From: Chitinivorax sp. PXF-14
GTDB lineage: Bacteria; Pseudomonadota; Gammaproteobacteria; Burkholderiales; SCOH01
NCBI RefSeq assembly: GCF_040812015.1
Contig: NZ_JBFNXJ010000005.1
Coordinates: 222,330 to 286,329, forward strand
DNA length: 64,000 nucleotides
Direction: 5' to 3'
A program made the position numbers and the translations under genes. The first letter of the stretch is position 1, and every line of letters starts with the position of its first letter. Shown piece after piece: positions 17,616-26,187 of the stretch. The notes beneath the pieces are model-generated. The model searched no databases, was not told the origin of the DNA, and worked only from the letters and a program-made list of their open reading frames with translations.

Positions 17616-19721
17616 CTATCGTTTCGCCTTGAGCCCCGGCACCGGGAAGCAGGTGATGAACCACGGCAGCCAGCGGAAGATCAGGTCGAGCAGGCTCACC
17701 ATGATGATCAGCAGGATGAAGGCGCAGATCGTGATGATCGGGATCGACAGCGAGCAGATCATGCCGAGCGCCAGTTGCGGGTCCTTGCCGGTGCAGGGGC
17801 CGCCGTCCGCACCGCCCAGGTCCTTGTGGAAGGGCCACGGCAGCACCGACATCACCAGGTCGCCGAAGCTCAGGCCCTTGGCGCGCTGCACCTGGCCGCA
17901 CAGCACGTTGGAGATCTCGAAGGCGGTGTTCTTGTGAAACTTGCTGAAGCCCGCCGGCGTGGTGTCGAACGGCAGCGCGATGCGGATCGGCCGCGCCGGA
18001 GCATCCGGATCGTAGAAGCTGGCGAGCTTGAACGGCTCGGTCGGCGCGCTGACGATGTGCGGATGGATGGGCGCGCAGTGCGGGCGCGACAGCACGCAGC
18101 GGATCACGAACCAGCCATCGCGGAAATCGAGCCGGCGCTCGGCCGCGGCCGGCACGGCGGGCGCCGCCGGCGCGCTGGCGAGCGGCAGGCGGCGCACGAT
18201 CAGCGCCAGCAGCTTGTCGATGCTCTCGACGCGATCGCGGATCGCGCTCTCGCCGCCGGTGCCCTCCTGCACCGCACCGCCCTGCTGCACATCCGCCTGG
18301 TCGCCTGGGCCCAGCGGGGGCACGTTGCTGGACACCGGCTGCCACGGCAGCATCGGGTCGGCGAGCGGGAACAGGAAGCCGGGCCAGCCGGCGCTGGACG
18401 CGCTGCGCCTGAAGCTCGTCGTGGCCTTGTCGAGACGGTTGCGCGGCGTATCGGCGGCCGGGTCGGGCTCGCCGCTCACCGGCTCGCCCGCGGTGATGGC
18501 CTGCAGCGCCTGGCGCAGCGTGCGTTTGACCGCGCTGGCCGGGTAGGCCGGGGTCGCCAGCTGCGCCGCATCGGCATCGCTGAACACGGTGTTTTCAAGC
18601 ACGGCGTACAGGGGGTCGGCGGGGTCGAGCGCGGTGCTGCCCGCGATCAGCGCCCAGTCGGCGGGCAGATACAGCTTGAGGAAATCCGCCAGCGCCAGCA
18701 GCGTGAGCCAGGAGCCATGCTGAAGCTGGTCGCGCGCCTCGTTGACGATGTTGAGCTTGAGCACCGCCGGGTCCTGATCGTCGGCCTTGGCGTTCTGCGG
18801 ATCGTCGCGCAGCCGCCTCGTCTTGTAGGCGCTCTCGACCAGCCGTTTCCACGGCTCCGTCACCTGCATCCTGAGCGCGGCCATGCGCGCGGTGCGCGGG
18901 CTGGCGCCGGTGCTCTGCGCCACGCCGTTGCCGCCGACATCGAGCTTGCGCCCGCCGAGGTACTGCTCGCGCCGCCCCACCGGCACCAGCCCGGCCAGCA
19001 TGGTGCGGCGGTGGCCGTTAGGCTCGGCGAAATTCAGCGGGAACAAGGGCAGCAGTTCTTCGCCGGCGGCCTGCGTCAGCACGCCGCTGTCCTGCCGGTG
19101 GCGGCCGAGCTTCTGCCAGCCCGGCCCCTGCGGCGTGCTCACCCAGGCGTATTCCTCCCAGCTGTCGAGATCGAGCGCCGGCAAGGCATCGCTCGCCGTC
19201 AGCGGGGTAGCGGGCATCAGCCGGCGCAGCACGAAGCCGGTCTGCTCCGCCTTGGCGTTGTCGGGCAGGTGGTCGGGAAAGCCCGGCCGCTGGCACACCA
19301 GCGAGGCCGTCACCAGGTAGTAGCGCTGGTGCGCCGGCTGGTAGAGCTTGAGCGGCGGCGTGGCGAGCGGCGCCGGCAGCGTGGCCGGCGGGGTCTGCGC
19401 GAGCAGGCTGCCGCCGATGCCGAGCCGGGCCAGCGCGCGCGTCTTCAGCGTGCGGGCGCGCTGCGCGAGCGGGCGCGGCGCCGCCAGCAGCTGTTCGCGC
19501 CCGGCCTGCTGCGGCTCGCCGCGCCAGGTCTCGTGCCGCGCGCGGTACTGGCCGACCTGGGCCGGATCGCGCGCGAGCACCGCGAACAGCTCCTCCATGA
19601 ACTGGTCGCTGGCGAAGCGCAGCAGCGCCGGCTGCGCGATGGCACCGGCAAGGCCGCTGCCCTGGTCGCGCACCGAGGGCCACAGCGGTGCGGGGGTGAT
19701 CCAGTCGAGTAGGTGGGCCAT
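17616..19721 (-). CDS. Large eCIS protein with C-terminal membrane segments
   Basis: A 701-residue protein I do not recognise as a named family. The first ~500 residues are soluble and mixed, with Pro-rich loops. The last 52 residues (about 650-701) are strongly hydrophobic: a stretch starting ICSLSIPIITICAFILL, then VSLLDLIF, then RWLPWFITCFPVPG, enough for one long or two short membrane helices, ending in Lys/Arg. Membrane segments are unexpected among soluble tail components and could anchor the particle or its baseplate to the inner membrane, or insert into the target. The start at 19721 was chosen because GAGGG sits 6 bases upstream; the open frame continues further only by overlapping the spike gene in another frame. 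Confidence 0.65.
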   Translation of the reverse strand: MAHLLDWITPAPLWPSVRDQGSGLAGAIAQPALLRFASDQFMEELFAVLARDPAQVGQYRARHETWRGEPQQAGREQLLAAPRPLAQRARTLKTRALARLGIGGSLLAQTPPATLPAPLATPPLKLYQPAHQRYYLVTASLVCQRPGFPDHLPDNAKAEQTGFVLRRLMPATPLTASDALPALDLDSWEEYAWVSTPQGPGWQKLGRHRQDSGVLTQAAGEELLPLFPLNFAEPNGHRRTMLAGLVPVGRREQYLGGRKLDVGGNGVAQSTGASPRTARMAALRMQVTEPWKRLVESAYKTRRLRDDPQNAKADDQDPAVLKLNIVNEARDQLQHGSWLTLLALADFLKLYLPADWALIAGSTALDPADPLYAVLENTVFSDADAAQLATPAYPASAVKRTLRQALQAITAGEPVSGEPDPAADTPRNRLDKATTSFRRSASSAGWPGFLFPLADPMLPWQPVSSNVPPLGPGDQADVQQGGAVQEGTGGESAIRDRVESIDKLLALIVRRLPLASAPAAPAVPAAAERRLDFRDGWFVIRCVLSRPHCAPIHPHIVSAPTEPFKLASFYDPDAPARPIRIALPFDTTPAGFSKFHKNTAFEISNVLCGQVQRAKGLSFGDLVMSVLPWPFHKDLGGADGGPCTGKDPQLALGMICSLSIPIITICAFILLIIMVSLLDLIFRWLPWFITCFPVPGLKAKR

Positions 19722-19729
19722 GTTGTCCC

Positions 19730-20452
19730 TCACCAGATATTGCCGGCGCCCGGCGTGTAGGTGGCGGCGATGATGGTGTTGGTGATGACCGTGTCGGCCT
19801 GCACCACGCCGCTGAATTTCGACATGCCGGCATCCACCGTCACCATGCCCGCCGACACCGCCACCTGCGAGGCGTTGACGGTGACCTTGGCCGAGGCGGT
19901 GATGGTGATGCCGGCGCTCTCCAGCTTGATCGAGTTGCCGTTGCTGTCGACGATCTCGACCACGCCGGGACCGTCCTTGAGCGATACCTTCTGCCCGCCC
20001 GGCGTTTCGAGGATCAGCTTTTCCTGGCCGTCCTGGTCGTCGAGCGTCACCTTGACGCCGTTGCGCGAGCAGATCTGCTTGAGGTAGTTGTTGCCCGAGC
20101 CGTCCATGCTCTGCGGCGGGCTGTCGCTGCCGTTCCACAGGCCGCCGACGACATAGGGGCGGTTCACGTCGCCCTGCTCGAAGGCGACCAGCACCTCGTC
20201 GTTGACGTCGGGCACGAACCAGCTGCCGCGGTTGTTGCCGCCCATCAGCGTCGCCAGCCGCGCCCAGGCCTCGTAGGCATCCGTGCCGCCATCGGGCGAC
20301 CACGGCAGCTTGACCTTGACGCGGCCCTGGCTGTCCGGGTCCTTGATGTCCGTCACCAGCGCCGGGCACACGCCATACCAGTGCCCGCCAAAGCCGGCCG
20401 GGACGCGGCTTTCCATCAGCGCGGCGAGTTCGGACGATTGCGCGGGATGCAT
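19730..20452 (-). CDS. gpV/gp5-like spike protein (C-terminal half of a split VgrG)
   Basis: A 240-residue spike protein. Residues about 25-110 form the OB-fold of phage baseplate assembly protein V (DPDSQGRVKVKLPWSPDGG, then WARLATLMGG, RGSWFVPDVNDEVLVAFEQG, PYVVGGLWNG). The remainder is a repetitive beta strand region (GQKVSLKDGPGVVEIVDSNG, ITITASAKVTVNASQVAVSA) that would form the trimeric beta-helix needle. Together with the gpD-like gene just upstream (10-base gap) it makes up the equivalent of Afp8/VgrG, which is a single protein in T6SS and PVC. No PAAR tip gene is recognised nearby. Confidence 0.92.
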   Translation of the reverse strand: MHPAQSSELAALMESRVPAGFGGHWYGVCPALVTDIKDPDSQGRVKVKLPWSPDGGTDAYEAWARLATLMGGNNRGSWFVPDVNDEVLVAFEQGDVNRPYVVGGLWNGSDSPPQSMDGSGNNYLKQICSRNGVKVTLDDQDGQEKLILETPGGQKVSLKDGPGVVEIVDSNGNSIKLESAGITITASAKVTVNASQVAVSAGMVTVDAGMSKFSGVVQADTVITNTIIAATYTPGAGNIW

Positions 20453-20462
20453 GGCAATCTCC

Positions 20463-21539
20463 TCAGGGCTTGCCCAGCGCGGCGCGCTCGGCGGTGAATT
20501 CGCTGCGGATGCCGCGCACCAGGTCGAACAGGTGGCGCACCGCGACCAGCGTGTACTTGCCGTTGAACAAGGGCCCCAGGCCCTGCAGCTCGACGCGGGC
20601 GCCCACCCTCATGCGCGAGTCGGCCTGGGCCGTGCCGCGCCCCACCACGAAGCGCCGCGCCATCAGCCGGAACAGCGCCTCGGCCTGCGCATGCGCCTCG
20701 TCCGAACTGCGCGGCGCCAGGTGGCTGAGCACCTCGGCACGCGCGCCGAGCGCTGATTGCAGGATGGACGGCCCGCCGTCGCCGCCGTCGAGCTCGCCGC
20801 TGATCGCAGCGTCGTCGGCGTCCTCCTTGATCGCCTGCTTGCCGGCGACATCCCAGCCGCCGACGGTGAGCTTGCTGCGCTGGTGCGCCAGATCGGCCAG
20901 CACCGAGAACTCGCGCAGCTCGGCCCCCCAGGTCAGCTTGAACGGCGCCCCGCCACCGGCGCGGCCGCTGCGCGGCTTGAGGTTGAGCGTGCTGCCCTCG
21001 ACCCACAGCTCGCCGCCCATCAGCCGGGCCCGTTCGCGCAGGAAGGCCAGGTCGCTCTGGTTCACCTGCGCCAGCAGCTTGTGCGTCGGCCCGCTCAGCT
21101 GCACCTGCGGCGTCAGGCCGTGATCCTGCGCGATGCGCTGCGCCACGTCGGCGTCGCTCATATCAGCGAAACTGCGCGTGCGGCGCGTCATGCGCAGGTC
21201 CTGCAGCCTGTCCTCGGCCAGCACCGCGAGCCGCGGCGGCTGGCCCTCGGGGAACACGCCTTCGAGCGCGGTGATGCGGCCGTCGAACAGCGTCCCGCCG
21301 GCGAGGCGGATCACCAGCGGCTTGCCGAAATCGAGCATGGCGCGGTCGAAATACAGGAAGCCCAGCCCACCCTGCCGCGCGCCCCAGTTGCCAAACTCGG
21401 CCTCGCAGCGGTAGACGCCGTTGACATCCTCGCTGACGGCGAGCGACATCAGCCCCGCCGCCAGATCGGCATTCTCGCGGCCATCGACGACGATGGCCGG
21501 CCGCGCCGCGTAGATCGCGTTGTCGTTCAGTGCGCCCAT
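20463..21539 (-). CDS. gpD-like late control / spike hub protein (N-terminal half of split VgrG)
   Basis: A 358-residue protein of the phage late control D family (T4 gp27-like hub, Afp8 N-terminal part). Typical features are the early beta-barrel segment (YRCEAEFGNWGARQGGLGFL, a FDGRITALEGVFPEG strand), the RMTRRTRSFADMSDADVAQR helix before a second barrel (HGLTPQVQLSGP) and QVNQSDLAFLRERARL. In the assembled particle, three copies form the hub joining spike and tube. The ATG is overlapped by the last 13 bases of the 55-aa gene upstream, suggesting coupled translation. Length is normal. Confidence 0.9.
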   Translation of the reverse strand: MGALNDNAIYAARPAIVVDGRENADLAAGLMSLAVSEDVNGVYRCEAEFGNWGARQGGLGFLYFDRAMLDFGKPLVIRLAGGTLFDGRITALEGVFPEGQPPRLAVLAEDRLQDLRMTRRTRSFADMSDADVAQRIAQDHGLTPQVQLSGPTHKLLAQVNQSDLAFLRERARLMGGELWVEGSTLNLKPRSGRAGGGAPFKLTWGAELREFSVLADLAHQRSKLTVGGWDVAGKQAIKEDADDAAISGELDGGDGGPSILQSALGARAEVLSHLAPRSSDEAHAQAEALFRLMARRFVVGRGTAQADSRMRVGARVELQGLGPLFNGKYTLVAVRHLFDLVRGIRSEFTAERAALGKP

Positions 21540-21694
21540 GTGCGCAGGGCCCTCTCGGCTTGTTGCTCGATCACCCGCTCGATCGCGTGCGGCGTCACCG
21601 ACGGCTGCTCGCTCGGTGCGGCGTCAGCCGACTCGGCCGGCACGGGTGGCGGCGGCTCGGTGATGACTTCGAATTCGTTGATGACGACGGGCAT
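21527..21694 (-). CDS. Small eCIS protein (DUF5908-like), 55 aa
   Basis: A 55-residue gene that is easy to miss. It reads MPVVINEFEVITEPPPPVP, then an Ala/Ser/Pro/Glu linker and an amphipathic helix HAIERVIEQQAERALRTWAH. A clear AAGGA Shine-Dalgarno lies 7-8 bases upstream of the ATG at 21694, and the stop overlaps the start of the gpD-like gene by 13 bases in another frame. Small proteins beginning MP(V/I)xI(N/K)E with this layout occur between the LysM and spike genes of other contractile injection systems (DUF5908, Afp6 position); the family assignment is from memory of that pattern. It probably is an assembly partner of the tube or hub. Confidence 0.75.
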   Translation of the reverse strand: MPVVINEFEVITEPPPPVPAESADAAPSEQPSVTPHAIERVIEQQAERALRTWAH

Positions 21695-21753
21695 CCGCTC
21701 AGTCCTTGGTTTGTTTCGTCAGCGAATGGCTGGGCACGCTCAGCGGCTAGGCC

Positions 21754-22458
21754 CTAGCCCTTCGGCAGGTTCAAATTCAAATCGACCAGCTGCCCCGGCA
21801 GCAGCCGCCGCGGGTTCTCGATGCCGTTGGCCGCGGCGATGGCCTGCCAGTCCGCCGCCTTGCCGATGGCCGCCGCCATGCCCTGCAGCGTGGCGCCAGC
21901 ACTGGCCGCCGACAGTGGCGTGGCGCCGGGCAGGCTGGGCGCGCCGGGGGCGCCGAACTCGGCCTTCAGTATCTTCTGCTGCGACATTGCCAGGCTGATG
22001 TTGGCGCGCAGCGGCTTGCCCTCGGGCGAGAAGAATTCGAGCGTCTCCTCGATCGAATCGATGAGCCCATCGAACTTGAACGAGCCCCAGCTGAAGCGCA
22101 CGCCCGGCGGCACGAAGCGCGTACTGTCCTTGCCGTCCTGTTTCGGCGTCATGAAATAGATCACCTCCTGCGTCAGCCGGCGCACGTCGTCGACGCGGTG
22201 GCGCGGCTCGATCGCGGCGGTGACGTCGAACCACAGGCTCAGCGCGAGCTTGGTGGTGCCGGCACCGACGAACTGGCGCCCCGAGGTGCCCTGCCCCTGG
22301 TCGCCCTTGGCGCTCTGCTGCTCGGTCTTGGCCTGGTTGGCAAAGCTGACCTTGAGCGTTTCGGGGTTGAACTGCACGCCGACGCGCTTACCCTTGAGGT
22401 CGATGTCCTTCAGGTCGGCGGTCAGTTCGATCAGTTCGGCCTTGGCAAGCTCGGGCAT
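21754..22458 (-). CDS. LysM-domain baseplate protein (Afp7/Pvc7-like)
   Basis: A 234-residue protein with two parts. The N-terminal ~150 residues (KRVGVQFNPETLKVSFANQA, LSLWFDVTA, VRRLTQEVIYFM) match the tube-initiator/baseplate domain found in LysM-type contractile tail proteins (functionally like T4 gp53/gp48). The C-terminus carries one LysM module (about 185-232: MAAAIGKAADWQAIAAANGI, then NPRRLLPGQLVDL). In eCIS this subunit joins the first tube ring to the spike hub; LysM may grip peptidoglycan or simply act as a structural fold. It lies 12 bases after the second tube gene, in the expected Afp5-6-7-8 order. Confidence 0.9.
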   Translation of the reverse strand: MPELAKAELIELTADLKDIDLKGKRVGVQFNPETLKVSFANQAKTEQQSAKGDQGQGTSGRQFVGAGTTKLALSLWFDVTAAIEPRHRVDDVRRLTQEVIYFMTPKQDGKDSTRFVPPGVRFSWGSFKFDGLIDSIEETLEFFSPEGKPLRANISLAMSQQKILKAEFGAPGAPSLPGATPLSAASAGATLQGMAAAIGKAADWQAIAAANGIENPRRLLPGQLVDLNLNLPKG

Positions 22459-22470
22459 GCTTGGTTCTCC

Positions 22471-22914
22471 TCAGGGCTGGCGCCATTCGAGCGATTCGTA
22501 GGCCAGCTGCAGTTCTTCGACGGCCAGGAGGCCATCCTTGGCGTTGAGCGCGGGTGCCTTGAGCTTGATCGGCAGGCAGCGCGTCAGCACGAAGCGCGCC
22601 GTAGGCGCGTGCGAGGCGTCGAACAGCACCACCTCGGCGCTCGCGCGCAGCGACGGGTTGCTGCGCGTGTCGTTGATCCACTGCCACATGTCGAAGCCCT
22701 CGGTGAGGCCGCGCTTCAAGGTCAGCTGGCCGAACGCCAGGCCGCCGGCCAGGCGGATCTGCCGGCCGTTGTTGCCGCCCTCGCGGATGGTCTTGACCTC
22801 CACCGTCATCTCGAGTCCGTCGCACTCGGTGAAGGCGGCGCCGGCGAGTGGCGTCGGCCTGTCGTCGCGCGTGATCTCGACGCTGAAATTGAAGGCGGTG
22901 AACGGCGCGGCCAT
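22471..22914 (-). CDS. Tail tube protein (second copy, Afp5-like)
   Basis: A 147-residue T4 gp19-like tube protein. It begins FTAFNFSVEITRDDRPT and shows family landmarks: F.ECDGLEMTVEVKTIREGG, LKRGLTEGFDMWQWINDTR and a closing LQLAYESLEW strand. Compared with the other tube gene (25720-26169), it has a different surface loop and keeps two Cys-free beta sheets, as expected if one forms the shaft and the other the ring next to the baseplate. Its ATG overlaps the stop of the long sheath-like gene by one base (TGATG). In Afp and PVC the tube paralogue beside the LysM gene is the tube initiator, so this one is likely the initiator. Confidence 0.92.
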   Translation of the reverse strand: MAAPFTAFNFSVEITRDDRPTPLAGAAFTECDGLEMTVEVKTIREGGNNGRQIRLAGGLAFGQLTLKRGLTEGFDMWQWINDTRSNPSLRASAEVVLFDASHAPTARFVLTRCLPIKLKAPALNAKDGLLAVEELQLAYESLEWRQP

Positions 22915-25718
22915 CAGTGCACCTCGCTCGTCAGCAGGCGGTCGCCGAGCTGCACCAGGCGCACCGACAGGAAGGCCAGCGGTATCGCCGGCGCGACCTT
23001 GAGCTCGACGAAGAAACGGCCGTTGTCGAGGTCGTGCGCGGTATTGGGCGGCAGCCCGACATTGACCTGATAGGCCTGGTTCGCAGCCACGCCGGCAAAC
23101 GCGCCACGGCGGAACAGCTCATTCATCAGCGCCTCGAAGCCGCGCGCCACGCTGCGGCGAAACGTGTCGGACAAGGGCTCGAACACGTAATGGCTGCCGC
23201 GCTGCAGCGCAACGCGGCGCAAGAGGCTGATCAGCCGCCGCACATTGATCGGCCGCCAGTCGGGGTCGAGGCTCAGCGTGTCGGCGGCGAGCGCGAGAAA
23301 GCCGCGCGCCTCCTGCCGCAGCAGGTTGACCTGCGCGTTCAGCAGCGCCTGGCGCGATTCTGCCGGCAGCGACGGATCGAGCGCGACGACATCGCGCAGC
23401 ACGATATTGGCCGGCGCGATCCACGCACCACGCTCGGCGGCGCGCAGCGCGAGCTGGGCCAGCGCCAGGCCGTCGGGCGGCGCGGCGACGGGCCGCTGTG
23501 CGTCGTGCGACAGCGCCCACGGGTGGTAGAGCGCGCCGAAGCTCAGCGCGGCGGCCTCGGTGCCGCCGAGAAAACGCGGGTCGAAACCGTCGCCGGCCCG
23601 CCGCAGCAGGCTGGCATGGCCGATCGCCTGCGCCTCCCGGTAATGCCGCGGCAACGACAGGCTGGCAAAGAAATCGCCACGCCCGGCGCCGAGCCGCAGC
23701 AGGGCGATATGCACGGTGCGCAGCGCGCTGTCGTCGTAGTCGGCCGGCGGCTCGAACACCGCATCGGCCAAGGCGCCGATGTGAACCGCCACGGGCGCGG
23801 ACCAGTGGCTGCCGTTGATGCCGGACAGCGCCCGCACGCGATAGTAGTAGTCGCCCACCGGCCGGCCGTAGAACGTGGCCTGGCGCGCCTCACCGCGATA
23901 CACCTCGCGCGCGTCGCCGAAATCGGGGCGGTTCGCCTCCTGCAGCACGAAGCTCAGCCTGTCCTCGGGCTGCGACCAGCTCACCGTCAGCGTGCCCAGC
24001 GCATCGGGCGGTGTGGCCGCCAGCCCCGGCGGCGCGATGACGCGGATCGCGCAGTCCAGGAACGGCCCGGACGGCGGTGCGTCGATCAGCGGCAACGGCG
24101 ACGGCAAGGGGCAGGCGGCATCGTGCCACCATTCGGGGTGCGCGATCAGCGGCGCATCGAGCGGCGGCACGGCTGCCGGCGGCGCCTGCATCCGCCAGCG
24201 GCGGTGTACCGCGTCGGGCACGGCGATCAGCGTCGCTTCGTCGATGATCGCCGAGTCGGCCCAGCCGAGCGCCGCGTGCAGGCCCCGCAGCGCGCGCGGC
24301 GCGGGGTCGAGGTAGCGCAGCCGGTCGGCCTCGCTCATCAGGCGCTCGCTGCTCACGCCGGCGAGATCGCGGTCGAGGAACAGGCTGGCATCAAAGCTGG
24401 CCAGCCCGTTGCGGGCAAGCGCCGAGCCGCCCTGCCGCACCGCGCCGAGCGGCGCGCTGAACAGCGCCGGCACGGCCAGCGGCAGGCACAGCGTGCGTTG
24501 CTTCTCGGCGCCGGCCAGCGCAAAACGCGGCAGGCCCGTTGCTGGCGGGTCGCCACGGTAGTATTCGTCGTCGCTCGGCAGGTCGTTCCAGTAGCGCGCA
24601 TGGCCGTCGGCGAGGCCGAGGCCGGCCAGCGTGACGGCCTGGCCACCAAGCTCGGCGCGCAGGGTCAGGCTCAGCACGCTGGCTGCCGTTGCCGCCTGGC
24701 TCGCGCGCAGCAGCGCGACCGCATCATCCATGTGCAGGCGCCGCCACATCGTGCCGCTCACCCGCACCCAGCCGCCATCGAGCGCCACCTGTTCGACGGC
24801 GCACCACCAGTGTTCGCCGCCGGCATCGAAACGCAGCCAGGCGCCGATGCCCGGCGCCCGCTCGGGCGGCAGCCTGAGCCGCAGCGCCGCACGCCCTGCG
24901 CCATCGAGCGCCGCATCGAGCCACGCCGCAGCACGCCGGGCCAGCGGATGAAGGTAGCCGAAGGCCGGCAGCAGGCCGCGTCCGGCTGCCGGCACGCGCG
25001 CCGCGCTGTAGACCCAGGCCCGCCCCGGCAGTCCACCCAGCGGCGGGCTGGACTGCGCCATGCGCTCGAACGCGAGCCGGTGCCCGAGCCGCGCGCGCAG
25101 CTGCCCCGCCGCGCCATCGAGCGCGACGACCGCGGCCAGCACCACCACGCCGCGCGCCTCGTCGCGCAGGCACACCACATCGCCGACGACCGGCAGGGCC
25201 TGCCCCGCGCCGAGCTTGAGCCAGCGTTCGCCGTCCCACGGGTCGGCCAGCGGCAGATGGCGCTCGCTCAAGGCCGAGCGCAACCTGAGCGCGTCGGAAT
25301 ACGCCCCCCTGGCGCTGGCCCGCGCAAACGCCGGCGCCACCGCGCGCACCTGGCCGACGCGGTCGAAACGCGCCAGCAACAGGCCGGGGACCGGAAAATA
25401 GTTGTAGCTCGCGCCCTCGCCCGCGACGCGGATGATCCAGCAGCGGCGCCCGCCGTTGGCGAAATACTGGCGCACCGCCGGGCCGAGCAGCGAATACTGC
25501 AGCTCGTCGCGCGTGTCGTCCCAGGCCAGCGGCACATCGTCGCCGAATACCGCGCGGAAGGCGGCCAGGCTCTCCACCGCCACCGGCCAGTCGAGCGGGC
25601 CGCTCGCGGCAAAGCCTGCGAACACCGCCACGTCCATGCGCGGCAGCGGGTCGTCGAGCGATGCCGGCTGCGTCTCGAAACGCACGCCGGGCAAGGGCCG
25701 CAGCGCCAATTCGCTCAT
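22914..25718 (-). CDS. Long tail-sheath-like protein with FN3-like insertion
   Basis: A 934-residue protein with sheath ends and a very large middle. The N-terminus (DVAVFAGFAASGPLDWPVAV, AVRQYFANGGRRCWIIRV) and the C-terminus (SLLRRVALQRGSHYVFEPLS, PLAFLSVRLVQLGDRL) match the conserved handshake parts of tail sheath proteins. Between them are extra domains, including a fibronectin III-like unit near 570-655 (LTVSWSQPEDRLSFVLQEA ... YYYRVRALSG). It is therefore an enlarged surface-decorated sheath or a specialised ring near the baseplate. The start at 25718 follows GGAG and lies one base after the tube stop; the frame stays open further upstream only inside the tube gene. Confidence 0.75.
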   Translation of the reverse strand: MSELALRPLPGVRFETQPASLDDPLPRMDVAVFAGFAASGPLDWPVAVESLAAFRAVFGDDVPLAWDDTRDELQYSLLGPAVRQYFANGGRRCWIIRVAGEGASYNYFPVPGLLLARFDRVGQVRAVAPAFARASARGAYSDALRLRSALSERHLPLADPWDGERWLKLGAGQALPVVGDVVCLRDEARGVVVLAAVVALDGAAGQLRARLGHRLAFERMAQSSPPLGGLPGRAWVYSAARVPAAGRGLLPAFGYLHPLARRAAAWLDAALDGAGRAALRLRLPPERAPGIGAWLRFDAGGEHWWCAVEQVALDGGWVRVSGTMWRRLHMDDAVALLRASQAATAASVLSLTLRAELGGQAVTLAGLGLADGHARYWNDLPSDDEYYRGDPPATGLPRFALAGAEKQRTLCLPLAVPALFSAPLGAVRQGGSALARNGLASFDASLFLDRDLAGVSSERLMSEADRLRYLDPAPRALRGLHAALGWADSAIIDEATLIAVPDAVHRRWRMQAPPAAVPPLDAPLIAHPEWWHDAACPLPSPLPLIDAPPSGPFLDCAIRVIAPPGLAATPPDALGTLTVSWSQPEDRLSFVLQEANRPDFGDAREVYRGEARQATFYGRPVGDYYYRVRALSGINGSHWSAPVAVHIGALADAVFEPPADYDDSALRTVHIALLRLGAGRGDFFASLSLPRHYREAQAIGHASLLRRAGDGFDPRFLGGTEAAALSFGALYHPWALSHDAQRPVAAPPDGLALAQLALRAAERGAWIAPANIVLRDVVALDPSLPAESRQALLNAQVNLLRQEARGFLALAADTLSLDPDWRPINVRRLISLLRRVALQRGSHYVFEPLSDTFRRSVARGFEALMNELFRRGAFAGVAANQAYQVNVGLPPNTAHDLDNGRFFVELKVAPAIPLAFLSVRLVQLGDRLLTSEVH

Positions 25719-25719
25719 C

Positions 25720-26169
25720 TCACGAGAGCTCCAGCCGCTCGTAGGCGAGCACCAGCTCCTCCATCGCCACGTCGTTGCCCTTGGCGTTGAGCGGGCCATA
25801 GGTGAGCTTGAGCGCGCGCGCGTTCTTGAGGTTCCAGGTCATCACCGGCTGGTCGTTGCTGCGGTCTTCGCTATAGAGCTGGATGCTGACCGACTTGAGC
25901 GCGCTGGCCTTGCCGGTGCGCACCTCGTCTATCCATTCGAACAGCGCCGTGGTGCCGAGAATGCCGCGCTTGAGCGTGACGTCGGCCGCCTTGTTGAGGC
26001 CGGACAGCTTGCGCACATTGTTGTCCTTGTCGTTGCCGTGGCGGTATTCGGTGACGGCCACCTCGGTGCCGATGCCGCTGATCTCCTGAAAGCCGCCGAC
26101 ATCGCGGTTGTCGATCTGCACCTGGAAGTTGAACTGCATGTAGGGCCGGTTTTCGCGTGGGGTGGGCAT
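25720..26169 (-). CDS. Tail tube protein (first copy, Afp1-like)
   Basis: A 149-residue gp19-family tube protein: YMQFNFQVQIDNRDVGGFQE, then GIGTEVAVTEYRHGNDKDNN, LKRGILGTTALFEWIDEVR and LVLAYERLELS. It follows the main sheath gene by 18 bases, which is the usual sheath-tube pairing for the structural shaft. Hexameric rings of this protein would form the inner rigid tube that is pushed into the target when the sheath contracts and through which the DUF4157 cargo could be delivered. Length is typical of the family. Confidence 0.93.
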   Translation of the reverse strand: MPTPRENRPYMQFNFQVQIDNRDVGGFQEISGIGTEVAVTEYRHGNDKDNNVRKLSGLNKAADVTLKRGILGTTALFEWIDEVRTGKASALKSVSIQLYSEDRSNDQPVMTWNLKNARALKLTYGPLNAKGNDVAMEELVLAYERLELS

Positions 26170-26187
26170 GGTGCACTCCTTGCTCGA

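Noticed and set aside
19722..20369. N-terminal extension of the 701-aa membrane-type eCIS protein to a start at 20369
   Set aside because: The extension is Gly/Arg/Gln-rich and lies entirely within the spike gene in another frame; the 19721 ATG has a good ribosome site.
22917..25790. Very long plus-strand open frames opposite the eCIS genes (also near 677-1861, 1982-3598, 10226-12112, 11874-15167)
   Set aside because: They lie exactly antisense to well-supported genes, have Arg/His/Gln-rich low-complexity translations and no family motifs; they arise from the GC-biased third codon position of the real genes.
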